Source of the DNA: Lichenostomus cassidix
Lineage: Eukaryota; Chordata; Aves; Passeriformes; Meliphagidae
Direction: 5' to 3'
Length of the DNA: 64,000 nt
NCBI GenBank assembly: GCA_008360975.2
Contig: VLJF02000046.1
Location: 558,001-622,000, forward strand
Made by a program: the position numbers and the translations under genes. The notes beneath the pieces are model-generated. The model did no database searches, had not been told where the DNA came from, and saw nothing but the letters and a program-made list of their open reading frames with translations. Numbering within the stretch: position 1 is the stretch's first letter; every line of letters begins with the position of its first letter. Below, piece after piece: positions 57,119-64,000 of the stretch.

Positions 57119-58560
57119 TTGAAGCAGTTGCAGGATGAGCCCTGGGCCTCCTCTTCAGAAGGTCCAGCAGCCCATGGCCCTCAGCTTCTCCCCACAGGCC
57201 CCAAAGCCCATCCTGTCAGTCCTGCAGAGCCTCTCCAGCTCCTCCTCACTGCCCCACAACAGGGAGCCTCACAGCCACACACAGCAGTCCAGATGTGCCC
57301 CCCTGGCCTGTGCTGCCTCTGGCAAGGGAACAGCACGAGGCACTGCAGGACCCTGCAGACAATTCATGAAGCACTTGTAGGATGATCCTGCTCACCAAGG
57401 GATGTTCCCATGGTGCCAAGTCAGGAACTGAAATGGGGAGTGGGGCCAGAGAGGAAAGGGCAAACAGGGATGGGCTGTTTGCAGGGGAGGGGACAGGGAT
57501 GGGCAAGAGGAAGAAATGTGGATGAGGAAAGAGGAAAGAAAGCAAAGGTGAAGCAAAGGAAATGCTCAGGGCTGTTTGGGGGTGGCTGCCAGGCAGCCCT
57601 GGCTCTGAGCAACAACGTCTGCAGTGGGACAGGAAACTCACAGCTCATGGGAACAAACTTTCTGGCTGACTTCAGAGGTCACAACAAAGCTGAGTGGTTT
57701 CCCTCCCATCCCCAGCCCTTGCTGGCCCCCAGGGCTGATGGTGTTTGTGCTCACTCAGGTTCATCTCCCCACACCAACAGCATGGGGTGCTCACGCCTGC
57801 TGTGTGCAATGCAAACAGGGCTCCTGAGCCAGTGCTGCCGTGTCTCTGCCTGGAAGGATCAAGCAGCTCTGGGAGCTGGGGGAGAGGCCAGGGCTGCCAA
57901 GGGGGGATGTTGTTGGCAGCTCCATGAGGACGCTCTGGGACGCTGCCCTGGGCTGTCCAGCGCAGTGGGGATGGATCAGCCCCTGCTCTGCTGCTCCTTC
58001 CCGGCTCCCCCAGGGACCTTGCAGAGCCCCAGCCATGCTGTTTGCCCCCAGCCTGCCCACGGCCACCCTGCAGCTGCTCACGGGGGTTTTCTCTGCTCAG
58101 CATTGGCCTGGGCGTGTTCTGGAGAGAGCCTGGGCAAGGAGCCTCGAGCCCCCAGGCCCTGCCCTGAGGCGTCAGCTGTGCCCCAGCAGTGCCCATGGCC
58201 TGTCCCTGCTGCAGCCCCGGCACTGCCACCCCCAGCACTGGCAGCGACCCCGAGAGCACTCAGGCCCTACAGCAACACGAGGGGCAGCAGGGCAGCGGGG
58301 CAGTGGCACGGGAGCAGCACTGGCAACACCAAGTGCTGCTGCTCCTTGGCACAGCTGCTGTGCCACCCCTGATCTGCCCCAGCTCTGCACACAGACATTG
58401 CTGCTGCAGCTCCACAGAAGGGAACAAAAGGGGATCTCTGGTGAAAACTTGGCTGGGAGATCCTTTAGTTTGTTTAAAGCCACCGAGAGCACAGCTCCTC
58501 ATTTACACAGACTGTGGGCACAACAAAGATGGAGAGAAACAAAATGAGAAATGGCACAAT
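57119..58560. other. No gene recognised
   Basis: GC-rich region. The first 250 bases may be another, inverted CR1 piece. Long frames at 57410-58372 (plus) and 57672-58259 (minus) have no domain. Confidence 0.45.
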
Positions 58561-58678
58561 GACATTTATTTGTGGATGTTAAAAAACTAAAACAAAGGAA
58601 AAAAACCCACAACCAAACCAACAAGAACTATCAAAGATGACTCCTATAACAAGTGACTTTCAGAAACTGGCAACCAGT

Positions 58679-59611
58679 TTAATGTTTCTGAAATTGTCCA
58701 GTCATCAGTCTCCACACTGCAGCCTTGAGCTCCTGGTTCCTCAGGCTGTAGATGAGGGGGTTCAGTACTGGAGGCACCAATGAGTACAGAACTGACACTA
58801 CCAGATCCAGGGTTGGGGAGGAGATGGAGGGAGGCTTCAGGTAGGCAAAAATGGCAGTGCTGAGAAACAGGGAGACCACAGCCAGGTGAGGGAGGCATGT
58901 GGAAAAGGCTTTGTGCCGTCCCTGCTCAGAGGGGATCCTCAGCACAGCCCTGAAGATCTGCACATAGGAGAAAACTATGAACACAAAACAACCAAAAGCT
59001 AAACAGGCACTAACAGCAAGGAGCCCAAGTTCCCTGAGATTGGAGTGTGAGCAGGAGAGCTTGAGGATGTGTGGGATTTCACAGAAGAACTGGCCCAGGG
59101 CATTGCCATGGCACAGGGGCAGGGAAAATGTATTGGCTGTGTGCAGCAGAGCATTGAGAAAGCCACTGGCCCAGGCAGCTGCTGCCATGTGGGCACAAGC
59201 TCTGCTGCCCAGGAGGGTCCCATAGTGCAGGGGTTTGCAGATGGACACATAGCGGTCATAGCTCATGATGGTGAGGAGAGAAAACTCTGTTCCAATGAAG
59301 AAGAAAAACATAAATAGCTGTGCAGCACATCCTGAGTAGGAGATGTCCCTGGTGTCCCAGAGGGAATTGTGCATGGCTTTGGGGACAGTGGTGCAGATGG
59401 AGCCCAGGTCAGTGAGGGCCAGGTTGAGCAGGAAGAAGAACATGGGGGTGTGCAGGCGGTGGTTCCAGGCTACGGCGCTGATGATGAGGCTGTTGGCCAG
59501 GAGGGCAGCCAGGGAGATGCCCAGGAAGAGGCAGAAGTGCAGGAGCTGCAGCTGCCGTGTGTCTGCGAATGGCAGGAGGAGGAAGTGGCTGATGGAGCTG
59601 CTGTTGGACAT
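58679..59611 (-). CDS. Olfactory receptor OR5, OR14-like, intact
   Basis: Predicted odorant receptor, seven-helix GPCR of the ciliary membrane of olfactory neurons; 310 residues in one exon, normal OR length. All landmarks are intact: NSS glycosylation site (3-5), ANSLIISAV (helix 1), HTPMFFFLLNLAL (helix 2), MSYDRYVSICKPLHY (end of helix 3), KAFSTCLPHLAVVSLF (helix 6), NPLIYSLRN (helix 7). ATG at 59611 is 23 bases after a splice acceptor. OR1, OR2 and OR4 share the same first residues, so this start is safe. It is the best reference for the broken copies. Block Y lies upstream. Family: OR14 type, gamma-c clade; ligand unknown. Confidence 0.96.
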   Translation of the reverse strand: MSNSSSISHFLLLPFADTRQLQLLHFCLFLGISLAALLANSLIISAVAWNHRLHTPMFFFLLNLALTDLGSICTTVPKAMHNSLWDTRDISYSGCAAQLFMFFFFIGTEFSLLTIMSYDRYVSICKPLHYGTLLGSRACAHMAAAAWASGFLNALLHTANTFSLPLCHGNALGQFFCEIPHILKLSCSHSNLRELGLLAVSACLAFGCFVFIVFSYVQIFRAVLRIPSEQGRHKAFSTCLPHLAVVSLFLSTAIFAYLKPPSISSPTLDLVVSVLYSLVPPVLNPLIYSLRNQELKAAVWRLMTGQFQKH

Positions 59612-59633
59612 TTTGATCCTCTGGCCATGGGGA

Positions 59634-59660
59634 CCTGTTCATGGAGAAAAGGACAGTGAC
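59634..59660 (-). promoter_or_regulatory. Splice acceptor before OR5
   Basis: Minus strand: GTCACTGTCCTTTTCTCC, then ATGAACAG ending at 59635; the exon would begin at 59634. Confidence 0.6.
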
Positions 59661-60207
59661 AAGTCAGGAGAGACTTTCCTGAGCAATGTCCAAGCCCTTT
59701 CTCCCAGCCCTGCCACTCTGTGTCACCCAATTTCCCTTTTCTCAGAGCTCTTCCTCCAGCCCCATGCCTGGAGCTCTGCTGGGATCTGGCCCTGTTGCTG
59801 TGACAAGCAGTGGCTCTGCCCATGGACACTGAGGAGTCAGCTCTGCTCTGCAGCAGTGGTCATGGCAATGGGGGACAGGGACCAGTCCTGGGTTGGACTT
59901 CATCAGACCAAACTGCCCCTAAGGCAGAGGAGCTTGGCAGCATCTCCTGTCCCAGGGCTAAGGAACAGTGACAGCCAAAGGCAGTTTGAGAGGATTTCCT
60001 GCTGTGCTCAGGGAGAACAGAGAGAACTGTGCAAGGCAAGAGGATTGGCTGTAACTCAGTGAAGGGTGAGGGGAGCTGCTCTGGTGCTCCATCTGTTCCC
60101 AGCTGCCCTTTCTGAGATCAAGGGCAGTCACTGTGTTCCCCTGAAAATCACCCTGACACAGCTGAGAGCAGAGGGACTCACAGCAGAGCCAAATGGCTCA
60201 GCCTTTC

Positions 60208-60996
60208 TCAGAGTCTCAGCCCCACTGCTGGCCAAGGACACTCCTGTCCCCCAGTGTCCCCTGGAAGGCAGCTCACAGCTTGGATGGACACCCCGAGGAC
60301 ACACCAAGGGTCCTGGCCATGGAACTGCTTGAGGAGAGTCATTTCATTGCCAGCCTGCCAGCCTGCCCTGCCCAGAGCTGCCCAGGGCAGAGGGAGCTGG
60401 GACACCTCATTGCTGTGCTCACCCTGCACAGGAGGAGCCCCAAGGGCTGCGCCTGACCCTGCAGCTGCAACTGCCATTGCCAGAGAGCCTGTCAGCAATG
60501 CCAGGAGCAGCTGAGCAAGGCAAGGAGAGAGACAGCCGAGCCCTGAGGAAAAGCCTTTCCCTGCCCAGCCCTGCACAGCCCCTCGCAGGCAGCAGCAGTG
60601 CAGGACAGTCGCCCTCAGGCCCTGGTCAGCAGGGAATGGGCAATGGCAGGAGAGATGCCCTTCATCTCTGGTGCTGCTCTGCCGGCCCAGGAGGGGACTG
60701 AGGGCCCCGAGCCCCCGGGCTGAGGGCTGTGCTGGCTGCCAGGGGACACAAGAGCTCTGCTGCTCAGGGCAGCTGGCAGATCCCCTGCCCTGGCAAAGAG
60801 CCCTCAGGGCTGCAGGAGCTGCTCTGCAGGACAGCCCTGGGCACCCCTGGCTGCACCCCCACCTTCCCAGCCTGCAGCCATCCCTGGCAGCAGGAGCTGT
60901 CCTGCCCTGTCCCTCTGACGGTGCCCAGGGCAGCCCCGCTCTGCAGCACATCCTCCCCCAAACCAGAAACACCAGCAGAGCCATCCTTACAGTCAT
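60208..60996 (-). CDS. Open 262-codon frame in the OR5 5' flank
   Basis: Counterpart of the frame at 40837-41625, same length, same orientation relative to the OR gene, start MTVRMALLVFLVWG. No domain recognised, Cys-rich. Coding status is doubtful for the reasons given there. Confidence 0.3.
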   Translation of the reverse strand: MTVRMALLVFLVWGRMCCRAGLPWAPSEGQGRTAPAARDGCRLGRWGCSQGCPGLSCRAAPAALRALCQGRGSASCPEQQSSCVPWQPAQPSARGLGALSPLLGRQSSTRDEGHLSCHCPFPADQGLRATVLHCCCLRGAVQGWAGKGFSSGLGCLSPCLAQLLLALLTGSLAMAVAAAGSGAALGAPPVQGEHSNEVSQLPLPWAALGRAGWQAGNEMTLLKQFHGQDPWCVLGVSIQAVSCLPGDTGGQECPWPAVGLRL

Positions 60997-61829
60997 ATCA
61001 GTGCTGTCATGTGTCAGCTTTAGGAGATCCCTGCAGCCAGAGACTTACTGTGTCAGAAGCTGTGAAGATTTCTCCATGAATAAGCTCAGAATTGTCCTTC
61101 CAGTTGCTTTAAGCCTCTGTCTGCTTCACTCCTCTCAGGTACCTGCAGGCAGCACCCTCAGCCCTGCTGGGCTGGGAGAGAAACTGCTCCTCAGGAGAAA
61201 TGTCTTTTTGAAGCTCTTCTTGGTTGCCAGGAGTTCCCTCTGTGCCAGGAGCCCAGCCCAGCTCAGCAGCACAGCAACAGCACAAGGACTTTAATGAGCC
61301 TCTCAGGGATTTGGTGTTGTTTACATGAGACTCAGTCCCTGAGTGTGTCTTCAAAAAACTTCTCAAGAACTCAAAGTTTCTTGAAGTTTTAATGGATCTC
61401 ACTGAGAGACATGACTGAGAATGTGTCCCCAGGTTCCAGATGGAGCAGAACACTGGAGGCAGTGATGACAGCTGGGGACAAACAAGGCAAAGGTGTCTCT
61501 GATGCTGAGCAAACCTGGATGTGTTTCAGGAATGCAAAGGGCCAAGGCCTGATGCTCAGGGCTCTTCCCGGGGCACTGGCATGTGGGGATGTGCAATGCC
61601 AAGGGCAGGACCATGGGGCAGCCCCTGCCAGGCTGCTGGGCAGGGACAAGGAGGCAATGAGGCCCCAGGGCTGCAAGGGTCACTTGTGTCGTCCTCATGG
61701 CCTCAGGGCCAGGGACAGCAGCCATGGCCAAAGTGCTGGGACATTTCTCTGACGTCTCCATTGTTTAGCCATGAAAATGTTGTGTTCTTCATCCAGGAAA
61801 GACAGAGTGTGAGATTTTGACAGGGGTTG

Positions 61830-62095
61830 TATTGGCAGAAAGTGGTACTATATCTTTATGCTGAACAAGGGCAGATTTAGATTGGATGTAAAGATGAAAT
61901 ATTTTACAGTCAGGTTCGCAAAACTCTGGCTCAGGTTGCCCAGTGAATGGAAACCACATCCCTGGAAATGTCCAAGGTTCAGAGCTTTGCGTAACCTGAA
62001 CGAGTGAAGGTGTCCCTGGGTAATGGGAGTTGGACCAGATGCTCTTTTGTGTCTTTTCTAACCCAAGCCATTTTATAATTCTGGCATTCTTATAT
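61830..62095 (+). mobile_element. CR1 LINE 3' end
   Basis: GGGCAGATTTAGATTGGATG, then CTCAGGTTGCCCAGTGAATG, AAGGTGTCCCTGGGTAATGG and GTTGGACCAGATGCTC: CR1 3' end with moderate decay. Confidence 0.88.
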
Positions 62096-62305
62096 CCCCA
62101 ACTCCTTCTGCACAGCGCTGCAAATACCTACACACACCATGTCAGCATTTTAATCTGACCTAATCCCCAACATTTCCATAAAAATGAAAAAAATGCCAGT
62201 TGTAGGACATGAATTTCCACGGTTTTAGAGGAACCAAACCCAAAATGTAAAAATAATTCAGAGCAAGGTCCAACATCTCTGTGTGAAAGACTGACCAAGT
62301 GGGTC

Positions 62306-62817
62306 TGTCATGGTTTGGGAATGGTACTCCCCAGTTCATTGCTCCCACTGACACTTTCCAAACCACTCTGCTGTTTGCTCCTTCCTCCCTTTCCCCCAAC
62401 CCTTGTGACAGGATGGAGAGCAGAACTGGACACACAAAAGGTAAAGATTGTGGGCTGAGGTAAGAACAATTCACAGGAAACAGCACTGAGATGAGAAAAG
62501 GAACAGTAATAACAACAATAGTAATAAAAAAAGTGTACAAAAGAGAGATTCATGAGCAAAATGCTCCCTATGGAGCTCAACTCAAGCTGACTGCAGCCCC
62601 ACCACCCTGATCGCTCCCCCTGGCTTGGAATCGGTGTTACCCCCTGCTCCCTGAACCACTCTGACTCGACTGGAAGGAGCCCCTTCTCCTCAGGAGAGAG
62701 ACTCCCTTTCCCCCACCCTGGCAATGATGTGAGGTGATAGAGAATAACCTCTGGGTCCTGGCCATGCCCCTCCTGGCTACTGTGACAATTAACTCTGTCC
62801 TGGCCAGAACCAGGACA
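62306..62817 (-). mobile_element. 3' LTR of the right-edge ERV
   Basis: On the minus strand it starts TGTCCTGGTTCTGG and ends CCAAACCATGACA. A polypurine tract follows on its right and pol relics further right, so it is the 3' LTR of a minus-strand element that runs out of the window. Confidence 0.88.
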
Positions 62818-62840
62818 TTTCCCACCCCTTATTCTATACC
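62818..62840 (-). other. ERV polypurine tract
   Basis: Minus strand reads AATAAGGGGTGGGAAA directly before the LTR, nearly the same as the tract at 1925-1944. Confidence 0.8.
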
Positions 62841-62867
62841 CTATACTCATGCCTAGATCCTACACTA

Positions 62868-62876
62868 AGTGCATAT

Positions 62877-62915
<39 letters not shown>

Positions 62916-62932
62916 CACATATACATTTATAC
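62868..62932. repeat. TATACA microsatellite
   Basis: About ten ATACAT/TATACA units between polypurine tract and pol, the same place as in the ERVs at 1-2536 and 3550-8826. Confidence 0.9.
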
Positions 62933-63289
62933 AGTAGCACAAGTATAACTTCCAAACTCAGTGGCTGTCCCCTAAAGATATTGTTAAGTTTGTCCATGGC
63001 TGTGAGTTCTGTCCATGTTAGATGTCTCCCAGGGCAGCAGGGCTGCTGTGCTGTCAGCTGGTTGCTGAATCAGGATCTCATGGCTGGTGTATCTGGAGGA
63101 GTCCATCCTTGTTGTCCATGGGAGTTACAGCAAACAGTGGCAGTGTCATTCAGCAGCCAGTGTTGTACAATTCAACATTACAGACTGTTCTCACCCAAAA
63201 TCAAATCCCCTTGAGGGACACATCATGTTTCCCCTTCCCTCTGCATCTCCCACCAAGTGCACTCAGGTCCTTGAGAAAAAACAATTCCA

Positions 63290-64000
63290 GGGATGGGTTT
63301 GCCTTTGCTTGAGGCAGGACTGATCCAAACTGTCTTCTCTAACATTTCTCATAGGCACCACGGGGCTTTATCCCCTTCTCTGGCACAAGGAGGATTTGAT
63401 TGGGCAGGGCCAGCTCGATTGGTGAAGGCTCAAGTGTTCCCTGCTCAGGTGGCCTTCAGTGAATGCAGCTCCCAATGTTTCTGAGGTCCCACCATGCAGT
63501 GCTTTCAGGGTGGTTTTTAGCAGTCCCTTGCACTGTTCAGCTTTCCCAGGGCTGGTGCCTGACAGGGAATATGAAACACTCACTCAATCCTGTGCTCTCT
63601 GGCCCAGGTGTTCAAAAGGCTGTTTTGGAAAGGAGTCCCATTGTCCCACTCAGGTCTTTCAGGGAGGCTCTGTCCTCATGGAAGTTTCTTTTTCAAGCCC
63701 AGGGTGGTGTTCTGGGCAGTGCTGTGAGGCACAGGGTTCTTCTCCAGCTATCCAGGGGTTGTTACCAAGGGTTGCTTGCCCTGGTGGGTCTGTGGAACTG
63801 TGATGTCATTGATCTGCCAGACTCCTCCAGACTGATATTCCCACCATCATCCCCACACCACAGGGGCTTTACCCGCTTGGCCCTGCTTGATCTCAGCACA
63901 CGTTTCACACTCATGGATAACCTGGAGATGCTGTCCATGGGTAAATCCACCCCTTGGTCACAAGCCCATCTGGAGGTTGCATCTCTTCCCTGATGACTTG
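63290..64000 (-). pseudogene. pol: Decayed ERVL-like integrase
   Basis: Minus strand, cut by the window edge. Readable islands in different frames: an MDLPMDSIS segment and AKRVKPLWCG (about 63950-63860) and GLLKTTLKALHGGT (about 63520), which match the zinc-finger side and the post-catalytic part of the integrases at 943-1731 and 4593-7382. Several frameshifts separate them, and the residue at the position of the catalytic Glu lies in a changed context (GKAEQC). It is much older or faster decayed than the other two copies. Confidence 0.82.

Larger units (their letters stand above)
59612..61740 (-). repeat. Duplication block Y (OR 5' flank), OR5 copy
   Basis: Same orientation as the OR1 copy and closest to the OR4 copy, with which it shares the ~390-base deletion at the GGCAG repeats (junction near 60770). 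It ends at about 61740, short of the part that in other copies continues to the satellite. Confidence 0.88.

Noticed and set aside
57410..58372. 320-codon frame upstream of OR5's 3' side
   Set aside because: GC-rich composition, open frames on both strands, no domain or family wording.

Overview
The window looks like a songbird (passerine) genome segment. The evidence is several near-identical, intronless, OR14-type (avian gamma-c) olfactory receptor (OR) genes, many CR1 LINE pieces, avian-type endogenous retroviruses (ERVs), relics of PAK-like and PIM-like kinase genes (families known to be expanded in songbirds), and an MHC class II beta first exon. There are no bacterial features. The sequence reads as an OR gene cluster torn up by duplication, retroviral insertion and satellite growth. 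An accessory, pericentromeric or sex-chromosome setting would fit, but this is inference.

Layout. 1-2536: the 3' part of an ERVL-like provirus (pol fragment with five in-frame stops, microsatellite, polypurine tract, LTR). 2537-3549: a possible OR relic and a CR1 piece. 3550-8826: a nearly complete minus-strand provirus with two LTRs, a tRNA-Lys-type primer site and a pol broken by one nonsense codon. It has no gag; in gag's place is an ORF for a very hydrophobic protein. 8827-11169: the 5' part of an alpharetrovirus-like provirus (gag-like ORF, tRNA-Trp-type primer site, LTR). 11170-21125: OR unit 1 (frameshifted) with long duplicated flanks and a ~39-bp satellite. 22300-23460: PAK-like and PIM-like kinase relics. 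26860-27430: a CpG-rich island. 27985-29660: two tandem-repeat arrays. 32375-33292: intact OR2, followed by a perfect hairpin. 33530-35980: an env-bearing ERV relic abutting truncated OR3 (35983-36533). 37545-37870: MHC class II beta exon 1. 38518-43185: inverted copy of the satellite plus OR unit (OR4, one-base deletion). 46828-47506: three exons of a JAK3-like pseudogene. 48540-51165: inverted copy of the left-flank block. 51364-51943: a solo LTR with a perfect 5-bp target-site duplication. 52240-55815: three adjoining short-unit satellites. 56175-56674: a 500-N gap. 58679-59611: intact OR5 with the duplicated 5' flank. 62306-64000: 3' LTR and decayed pol of another minus-strand ERV.

Gene content and relationships. 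Only OR2 and OR5 have complete receptor frames. OR1, OR3 and OR4 are broken copies. All but OR3 keep a splice acceptor about 25 nt upstream of ATG, which implies a spliced 5'UTR exon. The 11.2-21.1 kb and 38.5-51.2 kb regions are largely inverted copies of each other. In the OR4 and OR5 copies of the 5' flank, a small deletion has joined two frames into one open 262-codon frame.

Coordinates of ORFs, LTR ends, primer sites, splice sites and the hairpin were read base by base. Boundaries of decayed repeats and duplication blocks are approximate. No database search was possible, so family names rest on motif recognition.
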